Of a stretch of 64,000 nucleotides of DNA, positions 16,051 to 24,801 are shown one piece after another. Made by a program: the position numbers and the translations under genes. The notes under the pieces are model-generated. The model searched no databases. It was given only the letters and a program-made list of their open reading frames with translations, and was not told where the DNA came from. Source of the stretch: Aldehydirespirator sp963667505 (GTDB taxonomy: Bacteria > Actinomycetota > Acidimicrobiia > Acidimicrobiales > Aldehydirespiratoraceae); assembly GCA_963667505.2 (NCBI GenBank), contig OY763490.2:2170001-2234000 (forward strand), in the 5' to 3' direction. The first letter of the stretch is position 1. Each line of letters starts with the position of its first letter.

Positions 16051-17085
16051 CTAGCTGAGCGCCGCCTTCATCAAGGGGCGCACCTCCTTTGCGATGCGCT
16101 CCCAGGTGGCCAGGATTCCCTCCACAACCGGCAAGTCTTTGTATGCCGGGCCTGGTCCCAGGATCATGTTGATGATGATCTGGTCGATCCCGAGCTCGGC
16201 CTGTTTCACGAACTCCTCAGCGATCACCTCAACAGGACCGACCGCCATCCGCTCATAGGCCGCCACGTAGTCGCGCACGTAGTCGCCGCCGGTGCCGTAC
16301 TCTTCGCCCACTCGATTCAACTCGGCCTCGACGTCGGGCATGTCGTCGGTCACCCACACCGACACGCAGCGCGAGAACTTGATCGGCGCGGGGTCGCGTC
16401 CGATGTCTCGGCACAGTGACCGGACCTGCTCGATGGTCGCGGCCACATCCTCGTCATACTTGGAGTAGAAGTTGACGCCGTCGGCGTGGCGGGCGGCGAT
16501 GCGCGGCATGACTCTGCGGCCGAACACGAGGCCGATCCAGATCGGTGGGTGAGGCTCCTGCAGCGGCTTCGGGGCAAGCGTGGCATCCCGCAGCTGGTAG
16601 TGCTTGCCCCCGTAGGTCACGCGTTCCTGTGTCCAGAGGCCCTTGATGATCTCGATCTCCTCTTCGAGGATCTCGATGCGTTCGGGCGGCTCCGGATAGC
16701 GCAGTCCCCAGGGCTCGTATTGATGGGGCTCGTCGCCGGGACCCATCCCCAAATCGAGGCGTCCGCCGCTGGTGTTGTCGAAGGACGCCGTCATCTTGGC
16801 GAAGACGCTGGGGTGGCGCCGCCCCATCGGTGTGACGAGCGATCCGAGCCTTATGCGCGACGTGGCCTCGCCCAACGCACCTAGGACGCTCCAGGAGTCG
16901 TACACCGCGGCATCGGGCCTCCAGGGCACCGGCCCGACCACGTTGTCGTGGATCCAAGCGGTGTGGAATCCCAGTTCCTCCGCACGCAGGAACATGGCGC
17001 GGACCTGCCGCCAGGTCACCTCGACCGGCAGCACATAGACGTCCAGTTTGGGCGCCGAGACTTCGCGCCCGCCCGGTCCGGTCAT
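16051..17085 (-). CDS. LLM-class flavin/F420-dependent oxidoreductase
   Basis: 344 residues with the luciferase-like TIM-barrel pattern: AEELGFHTAWIHDN (about 36), RIRLGSLVTPMGRRHPSVFAK (about 78), GGRLDLGMGPGD (about 106), and HPPIWIGLVFGRRVMPRIAARHADGVN (about 180). The family uses FMNH2 or F420H2 to oxidise or reduce small molecules. The cofactor is not provable here, but F420 is likely in an actinobacterium. It lies downstream of the TetR gene on the same strand. Its ATG overlaps the stop of a 17-codon open frame that begins 12 bases after the TetR stop. Confidence 0.88.
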   Translation of the reverse strand: MTGPGGREVSAPKLDVYVLPVEVTWRQVRAMFLRAEELGFHTAWIHDNVVGPVPWRPDAAVYDSWSVLGALGEATSRIRLGSLVTPMGRRHPSVFAKMTASFDNTSGGRLDLGMGPGDEPHQYEPWGLRYPEPPERIEILEEEIEIIKGLWTQERVTYGGKHYQLRDATLAPKPLQEPHPPIWIGLVFGRRVMPRIAARHADGVNFYSKYDEDVAATIEQVRSLCRDIGRDPAPIKFSRCVSVWVTDDMPDVEAELNRVGEEYGTGGDYVRDYVAAYERMAVGPVEVIAEEFVKQAELGIDQIIINMILGPGPAYKDLPVVEGILATWERIAKEVRPLMKAALS

Positions 17086-17146
17086 CGGCGGATCGCTCCT
17101 CGTCGACCTCGGGCGGTCGAGTCGCCCTCCCGCATGGCCGACGATC

Positions 17147-17830
17147 TCACACGGCCGCCAGAGTCTCGGCCTCGGCGATCACCCGATCCACCCGAGACGG
17201 CGACGTCAACAGCGCGGCCAGCGCGGCCCGGGCCACATGGTGGGCTGCGCCGCGAGGTGTAACCGGCCCGCCCCGCTCGAACCAGGTGATGATGCTCTCG
17301 ATCATCCCGAATGTGGCGTCGACGGCCAGGCAGATGTCGGGGCAGGACAGCGACCCGTGCCGCACACCGGCCGCGATGGTGTCTCGGTACCGGTCCTTGA
17401 GTTGCTCGCGCTTGGCCCAGAACTGGTCGAACTCGTTGCTTCGTGCTTCGGGGAGCAGCATCAGACTGGCCAGATTCTGCTCGCCCGACGCCAGGTTGAA
17501 GCAGTCGGTCGACAGCAACAGCCACAGGCGGACCTCGGGCGGGAGTCCTGGGGCGAGTCCGTCGAGCATCGACATGGCAGGCTCGACCGTACGATCGAGC
17601 AACTCCACGAAGATGTCCTTCTTCCGAGGGAAGTAGTGGCTCAACGACCCCTGCCGCAAGCCGACGGCGGCCGCGATCTGACGGGTGGTGGTTGCCGTGT
17701 AGCCCTGACGGATGAACAATATGGCCGACGCCGCGAGGATCTGCTCCCCGACGTCGCCTTCAGGGATGCGCTTGTCGGCTCGGGGCCGGCCGACCCGCCT
17801 GGTCGGAGGAACGAGGCTGTCGCTTGACAT
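17147..17830 (-). CDS. TetR-family transcriptional regulator
   Basis: 227 residues. The N-terminal HTH (TTTRQIAAAVGLRQGSLSHYFPRKKDIF, about 50-77) is textbook TetR; the C-terminal helical domain would bind the inducer. ATG 17830 lies only about six bases from the predicted transcription start, so the mRNA is probably leaderless. A perfect inverted repeat in the divergent gap overlaps its own promoter -35, predicting autorepression and control of the importer operon at 17911. Several TetR regulators of lipid and aromatic uptake share this layout; the ligand is unknown. Confidence 0.9.
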   Translation of the reverse strand: MSSDSLVPPTRRVGRPRADKRIPEGDVGEQILAASAILFIRQGYTATTTRQIAAAVGLRQGSLSHYFPRKKDIFVELLDRTVEPAMSMLDGLAPGLPPEVRLWLLLSTDCFNLASGEQNLASLMLLPEARSNEFDQFWAKREQLKDRYRDTIAAGVRHGSLSCPDICLAVDATFGMIESIITWFERGGPVTPRGAAHHVARAALAALLTSPSRVDRVIAEAETLAAV

Positions 17831-17842
17831 GGGTAGGAGGAT

Positions 17843-17871
17843 AATATAACGTCCCAGGTGATTTCGTTCAA
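17843..17871 (-). promoter_or_regulatory. promoter of the TetR gene (TTGAAC-17-TATATT)
   Basis: On the minus strand TTGAAC (17866-17871) and TATATT (17843-17848) are separated by 17 bases. The -35 lies inside the inverted repeat, so repressor binding would block polymerase. The start codon follows so closely that no ribosome-binding site fits. Confidence 0.6.
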
Positions 17872-17881
17872 CCGAACGAAA
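17862..17881. promoter_or_regulatory. TetR operator: perfect inverted repeat
   Basis: TTTCGTTC/GAACGAAA with a four-base spacer, midway between the divergent TetR gene and the substrate-binding-protein gene. Arm length, symmetry and position are as expected for a TetR operator controlling both directions. Confidence 0.8.
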
Positions 17882-17910
17882 GATATCTTGGCCGACAGAT
17901 CGGAGCAACC

Positions 17911-19269
17911 ATGAACGGGCAGCAAGCGAAGGCAGGAACAGGAGCACCGACCGGCACGAGCTCTCGCCAAGCCTCCGCAAGGGGAGTTCGGTTGCTCGTG
18001 GGGCTGGCCGCGGCGTTCGCGTTGATCGCCGCCGCCTGCGGCGACGACGACTCGACCGAAGCCGAGGCACCGACAACGACGGCCGCCCCGGCAACAACGG
18101 CCGCGCCGGCAGACGAGCCCGCCCCGGCAGAGGACGCTCCCGAACCCGACGATGCCGCGGCCGAGGCTGCTATGGACCCGGTCAGGATCGGATTCGACTC
18201 CCAGGAAGAGGAGCTCTTCTCCATCATCGAAGCCCGCAGGGCCGCCGAGGCCGCGGTTGCCTACGTCAACGCGGAACTTGGTGGTGTGGACGGGCACCCG
18301 CTGGAACTCGAAGTCTGCACCTCGGGCGACGGTCCCGAAGGCGCAGTGGCATGCGCTCAACAGTTCGCCAACGACGACGACATCCACGTGATGATCACCA
18401 GCAGCTTCTCAAGCAACGAGGCTGCTGAGGTCACAGTCCCGGCCGGGCTGCCCCAGCTGGCACTGGCCAATCTGCCCGACGACTGGCAGCGCCCGACGGA
18501 ATGGATCTTCGATCCCGGCTTCCTGGGATTGGTGCAGGGCCCTGTGGCCTATGCGGCCGATGTCCTCGGCGCCGGCACGATGACGATCATCTGCCTCGAC
18601 GACCCCTTCTTCCTGGAGGCCTGCGATGCAGCCAGCGTCTTCGCCGAGAACGCCGGGCTGGAGGTGGTTGGCATCACGCCGGCGGCCTACGAGCAGGCGG
18701 ACTACGTCGGCGTGGCCACCGCGTCGGAAGCAGCTGACGCGGACGTCGTGATGGCGGCTATCGACGGCACCCAGTGCTCACCGCTGGCCGACGCGCTGTC
18801 GTCGCTGTCGGTCGAAACGACCGTCATCACCTTCGACACCTGCGCTCTGGAGGACACCGTGGCGAGCGGCGCCATAAGCGGGTGGCTGGTGTTCGGCGCC
18901 AGCGCACTGCCGGTCGACCCGTCCCTGGCCGACGACGCGATCCTCGAAGGTCAGAGGATCATCGAGACCTACGGATCCGACGAGGCCGAGGTTTACGGCC
19001 TCTCCGGCTGGGCTCTCGTTTCTGTGCTAGGTGTCCACGCGGCGCTGGTCGATGTGGGATACGACGATCTCTCCCGCGAGACGGTCAATGAAGCGCTGAG
19101 CCGGGTGCAGCTGTCGACCGGCTACTACGCCGATGTCGCCTGTCCGGGACCCGACCCGTTCCCGGGCGCGTGCGTGTCGAGCCTCATCGTGCTCGAAGTC
19201 GACGGCACGGTGATGAAGCCTGTCGGCGTAGCTCCGATCGACTTCGCCGAGTTCGAGGCTCTCGGCTGA
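17911..19269 (+). CDS. branched-chain amino acid/amide-type ABC substrate-binding lipoprotein
   Basis: 452 residues. A basic N-terminus and hydrophobic stretch end in lipobox LIAAAC (Cys43), giving a lipid-anchored extracellular protein. A Thr/Ala/Pro/Glu linker (about 48-88) follows, then a LivJ/Leu-binding type I fold (PVRIGFDSQEEE at about 90). It captures the substrate for the fused permease downstream. ATG 17911 is preceded by GGAG. It is the first gene of the TetR-controlled operon; a hairpin after its stop may set its excess over the permease. Ligand unknown. Confidence 0.9.
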   Translation: MNGQQAKAGTGAPTGTSSRQASARGVRLLVGLAAAFALIAAACGDDDSTEAEAPTTTAAPATTAAPADEPAPAEDAPEPDDAAAEAAMDPVRIGFDSQEEELFSIIEARRAAEAAVAYVNAELGGVDGHPLELEVCTSGDGPEGAVACAQQFANDDDIHVMITSSFSSNEAAEVTVPAGLPQLALANLPDDWQRPTEWIFDPGFLGLVQGPVAYAADVLGAGTMTIICLDDPFFLEACDAASVFAENAGLEVVGITPAAYEQADYVGVATASEAADADVVMAAIDGTQCSPLADALSSLSVETTVITFDTCALEDTVASGAISGWLVFGASALPVDPSLADDAILEGQRIIETYGSDEAEVYGLSGWALVSVLGVHAALVDVGYDDLSRETVNEALSRVQLSTGYYADVACPGPDPFPGACVSSLIVLEVDGTVMKPVGVAPIDFAEFEALG

Positions 19270-19279
19270 GAAACAGCCG

Positions 19280-19300
19280 GAGGCCCCACCGGGCGGCCTC
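19280..19300 (+). terminator. hairpin between binding-protein and permease genes
   Basis: GAGGCC/GGCCTC arms (19280-19285, 19295-19300) with an inner GCCC/GGGC alternative. It is inside the operon, so it is more likely an mRNA-stabilising or partial terminator element than a full stop. The second Liv operon has a hairpin at the same place. Confidence 0.45.
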
Positions 19301-19355
19301 AAGCCTCCCCGTCCAGAATGGCGATGAGATCGACTGAAATCGTCGACGACGGACC

Positions 19356-21425
19356 ATGAGCCTCTATCTCCAATTCCTGCTCATCGGTATCGGAACCGGT
19401 GTCATCATCGGCGCGCTCGCGATCGGGCTCACCCTGAGTTTCAGAGCCTCGGGCGTCATCAACTTCGGTCACGGGGCCATCGCGACCTATGTCACCTACG
19501 TGTTCGTCGAGATGCGCAACAACGGCGAATACCCGGTGCCCCCGCTGCCCAATCCGCTGGCCCTGGCCGCCGGCATGGCCGGATGGTTCGGCCTCCGCTT
19601 CGACGCGCCCGACTTCCCGACCGTCATCGATGTGGGCGAGGGAACCTCCCTGCCAACTGCGATAGCCGTGGCGATGGCCACCGCGGTGCTGCTGGGACTC
19701 GCCGCCCATTTCCTGGTCTTCAGACCGCTGCGCTATGCCCCGGCCACGGCCAAAGTGGTTTCCTCCATCGGCATGCTGCTGTCACTGCAGGCCGTTGTGG
19801 TGCTGAGGTTCGGGTCGCAGCCCAAGCACGCGGAGGCATTGCTTCCCGACGACACCGTGAATGTTCTGGGAGCGCAGATACCTCGTGACCGCTTCCTGCT
19901 GCTCGGGCTGTTGCTGGCGGTCACTCTGGCGTTGTGGGCTGCCTTCCGCTTCACCCGCTTCGGCATCGCCACCCGCGCCTCAGCCGAGAACGAGGAGATC
20001 GCCACCCTGCTGGGTTACTCGGCAGACTTCCAGGCCGCGGTGAGCTGGGTCGTCGCCAGCGTGGTCGCGGGCGGCGTCGGCATCCTGGTGGCACCGATAA
20101 CGGGGGTCAGCCCGGGCAGGATGACGCTGTTGATCGTGCCCGCCGTGGCCGCAGCCCTCGTGGGGGCGTTCTCATCGTTCTGGGCGTCGGCGCTGACAGG
20201 TGTGGGGATCGGCATGGCTCAGAGCCTGATCTTCATCCTGGAGCAGCGTCAGGACTGGGTACCGGACCTCGACCTGGCCGAGATCCTGCCGCTCGCGGTG
20301 ATCGCCGTAGTCATGGCTCTGCGGGGAGACGCCATACCGGGGCGCGGCGCGGTCGGCAGCGAGCGCCTGCCTCTGGCCTACGCCGACCGCATACGGCCGG
20401 CGCCGGTGGCCCTGTTCGTGCTCGCCGTTCTGGCCGCATCGATCTGGCTGCCCTTCGAGTACCGCAACGGGATCAACAATTCACTGATCGGCATCATTCT
20501 CGCGCTCAGCCTGGTGGTCGTCACCGGTTTCGTCGGTCAGGTGTCCCTGGCCCAGGTGGCGCTGTCAGGCATCGCCGCCTTCGGACTCGGGTCATACGTC
20601 GCAGAAGCCGGCGTCCCGTTCATTCTCGGCTATCCGATGGCCGTAGCGACCGCAGCCCTGTTCGGGCTGATAGTGGGGGCACTGGCGCTGCGGTCCAGAG
20701 GCCCGAGCCTGGCCATCATCACCCTCGGCGCGGGGATCGCGATCGAGGCTGTCCTGTTCCGCCGCGACGGATGGTTCGGGACTTCGCGGCGAGCCAGCGC
20801 GGAAGCACCTGAACTCTTCGGGATCGAGTTCGGCTCGGCCTCGGAGTTCTTCCTCGGCGACGACAAGCAGCCATCTCCGGCTGTCGGAGTGCTGATCCTG
20901 GCCGTGGCCGTGGCCGCATGCGTGTTCGTGTCGCTGCTGCGTCGCAGCCCCACCGGCCGCCAGATGCTGGCAGTGCGAGCCAACGAGCGGGCGGCCGCAG
21001 CCGCCGGTGTCAACGTCGCCCGAATCAAGCTGACGGCGTTCATGATCGGCGCCGGTCTGGCCGGCGCAGCGGGGGGACTCAAGGCGGCACAGCTCGGATC
21101 GTTCCAGTCCGACACGTTCGGATGGACGGCCTCGCTGGTGCTGATCGCCTACGCCTACCTCGGCGGCATTAGCACCGTGAGCGGGGCCTTGTGGACCGGC
21201 ACGCTGGTAGGAGCGGGCATCGGCACGGTTGTCGGCGAGGAGTTCATCGTGCTCGGCCGTTACGAGACCTACATCGCGGGGACCTTCCTGATTGCCGAGT
21301 TGGCCTTCGACGCCGACGGCATTGCCGGATCGACTAGACGCTTCAATCGGTACGTGGCCAGCAAGTTGCGTGCCCGCCGCCACCACGGGGCGCCCGCTTC
21401 AGCGCCGATGGGCAGCGTGCCGTGA
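19356..21425 (+). CDS. fused LivH-LivM permease of ABC importer
   Basis: 689 residues holding both permease subunits in one chain. The N-terminal half (about 1-300) is LivH-like, with GVINFGHGAIATYVTYV near residue 32. The C-terminal half (about 350-660) is LivM-like, with VVVTGFVGQVSLAQVALSGIAAFG and an RANERAAAAAGVN cytoplasmic loop that contacts the ATPases. Usually these are two genes. ATG 19356. Its stop overlaps the GTG of the next ATPase gene. It shares its design with the fused permease at 29690-31837. Confidence 0.9.
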   Translation: MSLYLQFLLIGIGTGVIIGALAIGLTLSFRASGVINFGHGAIATYVTYVFVEMRNNGEYPVPPLPNPLALAAGMAGWFGLRFDAPDFPTVIDVGEGTSLPTAIAVAMATAVLLGLAAHFLVFRPLRYAPATAKVVSSIGMLLSLQAVVVLRFGSQPKHAEALLPDDTVNVLGAQIPRDRFLLLGLLLAVTLALWAAFRFTRFGIATRASAENEEIATLLGYSADFQAAVSWVVASVVAGGVGILVAPITGVSPGRMTLLIVPAVAAALVGAFSSFWASALTGVGIGMAQSLIFILEQRQDWVPDLDLAEILPLAVIAVVMALRGDAIPGRGAVGSERLPLAYADRIRPAPVALFVLAVLAASIWLPFEYRNGINNSLIGIILALSLVVVTGFVGQVSLAQVALSGIAAFGLGSYVAEAGVPFILGYPMAVATAALFGLIVGALALRSRGPSLAIITLGAGIAIEAVLFRRDGWFGTSRRASAEAPELFGIEFGSASEFFLGDDKQPSPAVGVLILAVAVAACVFVSLLRRSPTGRQMLAVRANERAAAAAGVNVARIKLTAFMIGAGLAGAAGGLKAAQLGSFQSDTFGWTASLVLIAYAYLGGISTVSGALWTGTLVGAGIGTVVGEEFIVLGRYETYIAGTFLIAELAFDADGIAGSTRRFNRYVASKLRARRHHGAPASAPMGSVP

Positions 21426-22234
21426 GTCCCACCGTGCTTGAGAGCAGGGCGCTGCGGGTGGCCTTCGGCGGGGTGGAAGCACTGGCAGGCGTGGACATCG
21501 TGTGTCGCCAGGCCGAGCTGACCGGCCTCATAGGCCCCAATGGCGCGGGAAAGACGACATTCATCGACGCGGTCACCGGGTTCTTGCCGTCCAACGCGTC
21601 GGGCGAGGTTCTGCTCGACGGGCAGGACATCAGTTCGGCCCCGCCCCATGTGCTGTCCCAACGGGGCCTCAACCGGACCTGGCAGTCTCTGGAGCTCTTC
21701 GACGACATCGACGTCTGGTCGAACCTTGCCGTTGCCAGCCAACCCCTGACGCTGCGCCGAGCCGTCACCGGGCTGTGGCGTCGCCAGCGCGACGAGCGCA
21801 TCGAGGAGGTGCTGGAACGATTCGACCTGTCCGGTGTGAGCTCCCGACTGCCTCAGGAGTTGTCGCTGGGCCAACGCAAGCTGGTGGGGATCGCCCGGGC
21901 CATGGTGGCTCGGTCGCGGATCGTGCTGCTGGACGAGCCGGCGGCAGGCCTCGACCGGGCCGAGACGGCCTGGCTCGGTGCCCGGCTGCGCGCCATGGTC
22001 GAAGACGGCACCACACTGCTTCTGGTGGACCACGACATGGACTTGGTGCTCTCGGTGTGTGACCGCATCTTCGTACTCGAGTTCGGATCGGTCATCGCCG
22101 AGGGAACTCCCGAAGAAGTCCGCCAGGATCGGCGCGTGGTGGAGGCCTACCTGGGTGAGGAGCACTCGGAGGAGGGAGATCGCTCGGCGAGCCCGCCGGA
22201 GGCCCCACGTGGACATCGTGAGGCTCCAAGATGA
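21422..22234 (+). CDS. livG: LivG-type ABC ATP-binding protein
   Basis: 270 residues: Walker A GPNGAGKTT (about 38-46), signature LSLGQRKLVGIARAM, Walker B IVLLDEPAAGLD and switch His in VDHDMDLV. The long spacing between Walker A and signature and the LNRTWQSLELFDDI stretch are typical of LivG. It begins with GTG overlapping the permease stop (GTGA) and its stop overlaps the LivF ATG (ATGA). It powers import together with LivF. Confidence 0.92.
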   Translation: MSPTVLESRALRVAFGGVEALAGVDIVCRQAELTGLIGPNGAGKTTFIDAVTGFLPSNASGEVLLDGQDISSAPPHVLSQRGLNRTWQSLELFDDIDVWSNLAVASQPLTLRRAVTGLWRRQRDERIEEVLERFDLSGVSSRLPQELSLGQRKLVGIARAMVARSRIVLLDEPAAGLDRAETAWLGARLRAMVEDGTTLLLVDHDMDLVLSVCDRIFVLEFGSVIAEGTPEEVRQDRRVVEAYLGEEHSEEGDRSASPPEAPRGHREAPR

Positions 22235-22965
22235 CCGAGACCCTGCTCGACATCGACGGTCTGAGCGCCGGTTACGACGGAGTGCCCGTCGTCAGAGGCC
22301 TGTCGCTCCAGGTCCGCGCCGGAGAAGTGGTCGCCCTGCTGGGACCGAACGGGGCCGGCAAGACCACGACTCTCCGGGCGGTGTCCGGCCTGGTGGGCCG
22401 TCTCGAAGGGGACATCACCGTCATGGGGGGCCCGGTCCCGAGGCTGCGGCGAGCACACGAGGTCGCCCGCAGAGGAGTGGCGCACGTGCCGGAGGGCCGG
22501 GCTGTCCTCGGCCAGTTGACCGTACGGGAGAACCTGGTGCTTGCAGTGCGGCGCGGACGGCCGGACTTCGACAAGGCACTCCACTACTTCCCCGCGCTGG
22601 CTCCCCTGATGGAGCGGAAAGCCGCCCTGCTCTCCGGTGGCGAGCAGAAGATGCTGGTCATGGGGCGCGCCATCCTGTCCGAGCCGAGGCTGCTGCTACT
22701 CGACGAACTGTCTCTGGGGCTCGCGCCGCTGATCTTCTCTCAACTGCTGCCGATCGTGCGTCGAGTCGTAGAGGACACCGGTGCCGGCGCACTGCTTGTC
22801 GAGCAGTATGCCGAACTGGCCCTGTCCCACAGCGACCGGGCCTATGTTCTGAGCCATGGTGACCTAGTGCTATCGGGGCCTTCGAGTGAGCTCCTTGCCG
22901 ACCGAGCTCGCCTCGACGCCGCCTATCTCGGCTCCGAGGACACTGCGGAGGAGGACGAGTTGTGA
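22231..22965 (+). CDS. livF: LivF-type ABC ATP-binding protein
   Basis: 244 residues: Walker A GPNGAGKTTT, LivF-like EGRAVLGQLTVRENL Q-loop region, signature LSGGEQKMLVMGRAI, Walker B LLLLDELSLGLAP and VEQYAELAL in place of the usual switch His. The missing switch His is common in LivF, because LivG carries the other site. Coupled by four-base overlaps on both sides. Confidence 0.92.
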   Translation: MTETLLDIDGLSAGYDGVPVVRGLSLQVRAGEVVALLGPNGAGKTTTLRAVSGLVGRLEGDITVMGGPVPRLRRAHEVARRGVAHVPEGRAVLGQLTVRENLVLAVRRGRPDFDKALHYFPALAPLMERKAALLSGGEQKMLVMGRAILSEPRLLLLDELSLGLAPLIFSQLLPIVRRVVEDTGAGALLVEQYAELALSHSDRAYVLSHGDLVLSGPSSELLADRARLDAAYLGSEDTAEEDEL

Positions 22966-23210
22966 GCATTGAGACCTTCGTCGGATCTGCGGGCGTGTCG
23001 ATGCTGCTGGCGGCCTTCGCCCTCAACCTCGTCGGCCGACTCACCGCGGCCTCGCGCCTCTACCAGGCTCTCAACGCAGTCGGCGCGGCACTCGCCTGCA
23101 TCGCTTCGGCCATGATCTGGTATCCACCGTTCGTGGTGCTCGAGTTCGTCTGGTTCTGCGTGGCGTTGCTGGCCCTGCTGGGCCTCGCACGGGCCCGGGA
23201 CGCCGCGTGA
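22962..23210 (+). CDS. small membrane protein (CBU_0592-like)
   Basis: 82 residues with three hydrophobic helices (about 6-27, 35-53 and 56-76) and no catalytic motif. It resembles the short CBU_0592-like membrane domain found beside transporters and regulators; function unknown. It starts GTG overlapping the livF stop and its stop overlaps the next gene start, so it is a real member of the operon and may be an accessory of the importer (inference). Confidence 0.75.
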   Translation: MSIETFVGSAGVSMLLAAFALNLVGRLTAASRLYQALNAVGAALACIASAMIWYPPFVVLEFVWFCVALLALLGLARARDAA

Positions 23211-24055
23211 GTCGACCGGAACGCCTGAGCGCATGGCGCCGCACGAACCCGAATCGGCTGCCCGTCGCCGGGGCTTGGTGGAAGCGAACCGAGTTCGCCC
23301 CGGGCATTGCCATGCTGCGAGAGCCCTGCGTCGCAGATGTGCTTCGATGCAACGTGTGGCGGGTCGCGGGCGAGCGCTTCGACCTGGTGGTCGACACTGG
23401 ACTCGGCCTCGCCCCCCTTCTGCCGCACCTGAAGCTGGCACCCGATCGGCAGGCCGTGGTCGTGCTCACTCACACCCATGCCGACCATGCAGGCGGGTGG
23501 CACGAGTTCCGGCAGCGCTGGGTGCACCGGGACGAAGCCGAGTTCGTGGACCCCGCCACTGCGACTCCCGACATCGTCAGCCTGTGGAGCGCCGACCTCG
23601 ACCCGGCCGAGAACGCCCACATGCGAGAGGCCGGATACGAGATGCCGGAGTGTTTCGTGACCGCGCTCCCCTACGACGGATTCGACCTGAACACGCTGCC
23701 GCACCACCCGGCTGCACCGACCCGGCTGCTCGTCGAGGGGGATGTGATCGATCTGGGCAATAGAGCCTTCGAGGTGCTGCATCTGCCCGGTCACTCCCCC
23801 GGCAGCATCGGGCTCTACGACGCCCGTGGCGGGCTTCTGTTCTCCGGCGACGCGGTGTACGACGGGCCGCTGCTGGACGAACTGGCGGGCAGCGACATCG
23901 AGGCCTACGTCGAGACGATGCGCCGCCTGGCGCGGATCCGCGTGGACACGGTCCTGCCCGGGCACGGCGCGGCCTTCGGGGCGGAGCGGTTGCGCGAGCT
24001 CGCAGCCGACTACATCACTCGCCGAGCGACTACCCGGGGAGGTGCCAGGAGGTGA
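23207..24055 (+). CDS. MBL-fold metallo-hydrolase
   Basis: 282 residues with the full metallo-beta-lactamase set: THTHADHAGG (His89, His91, Asp93, His94), LPGHSPGS, SGDAVYDG (bridging Asp) and LPGHG. This pattern is of glyoxalase II-like or lactonase-like hydrolases with two zinc ions. GTG start overlaps the previous stop and its own stop overlaps the next GTG. In this operon it probably hydrolyses an ester, thioester or lactone derived from the imported compound (inference). Confidence 0.88.
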   Translation: MSRPERLSAWRRTNPNRLPVAGAWWKRTEFAPGIAMLREPCVADVLRCNVWRVAGERFDLVVDTGLGLAPLLPHLKLAPDRQAVVVLTHTHADHAGGWHEFRQRWVHRDEAEFVDPATATPDIVSLWSADLDPAENAHMREAGYEMPECFVTALPYDGFDLNTLPHHPAAPTRLLVEGDVIDLGNRAFEVLHLPGHSPGSIGLYDARGGLLFSGDAVYDGPLLDELAGSDIEAYVETMRRLARIRVDTVLPGHGAAFGAERLRELAADYITRRATTRGGARR

Positions 24056-24801
24056 AGGTCCTGAGCCACGCCCAGCAGCCTGAACTGCTCGAGATGTTCG
24101 AGCAGATGGAATCGGACGCCTTCCCCGAGTTCATGCTGCACGACCCGATATGGAACGAGCACTGGCCTGTCGTGCTCGCCGAGTTCGCGGACCTGCAGCT
24201 GTACCTCCTTGACGAGGCCACCGGCGAGCTGGCCGGGGTCTTCAACTCCGTGCCCGTGGCCTGGGACGGCACCACCCAGGATCTGCCCCACAGCGAGCAC
24301 GAGGTGCTGGCCCGCAGCCTTCGCCACCGGCGCGAGAGCCGGGCAACCACCGCTCTCTGCGGGATCCAGGTCGCGGTGGCCGGCGCCCACAGCGGGAAGG
24401 GCGTGGCGGTCCGAGCGCTGGAGGAGGGCCAGCGCCTGTGCCGCGATCATGGTCTGTCGCACCTGATCGCCCCGATCCGGCCCACCCTCAAGCACCGTTA
24501 CCCGACGATCCCCTTCGAGGAGTACATCGACTGGAAGCGTCCCGACGGCACGGCCTTCGACCCTTGGATCCGGACCCAGGTCGCCGGCGGCGCCCAGCGC
24601 CTGGGCATGTGCCGGGAGCCGATGCGCTTCAGCGGCTCGGTTTCCGAATGGCAGCGATGGACGGGCCTCGCGCTCCCGGCAAGCGGCCGGTACGTGATCG
24701 ACGGCGCGCTGGATCTGCTCCACGTCGATGTGGACGCCGACCGCTGCTGGCTGGAGGAGCCCAACGTCTGGTACGGATACACCGTCAAGCACTATGGGTA
24801 G
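24052..24801 (+). CDS. GNAT-like acyltransferase
   Basis: 249 residues. A central segment QVAVAGAHSGKGVAVRALEEG (about 103-123) resembles the acetyl-CoA pyrophosphate loop of GNAT enzymes, followed by HGLSHLIAPIRP. The family is divergent and identification rests mainly on this motif and the alpha/beta pattern. GTG at 24052 overlaps the MBL stop; its TAG overlaps the oxygenase ATG by eight bases. Acceptor unknown. Confidence 0.65.
   Translation: MKVLSHAQQPELLEMFEQMESDAFPEFMLHDPIWNEHWPVVLAEFADLQLYLLDEATGELAGVFNSVPVAWDGTTQDLPHSEHEVLARSLRHRRESRATTALCGIQVAVAGAHSGKGVAVRALEEGQRLCRDHGLSHLIAPIRPTLKHRYPTIPFEEYIDWKRPDGTAFDPWIRTQVAGGAQRLGMCREPMRFSGSVSEWQRWTGLALPASGRYVIDGALDLLHVDVDADRCWLEEPNVWYGYTVKHYG

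Noticed and set aside
17082..17135. 17-codon frame between the TetR and LLM genes, ending in ATGA overlap
   Set aside because: It has no direct repeat and no start context, so a chance frame is likely. It is mentioned only because it resembles the micro-ORF relays.
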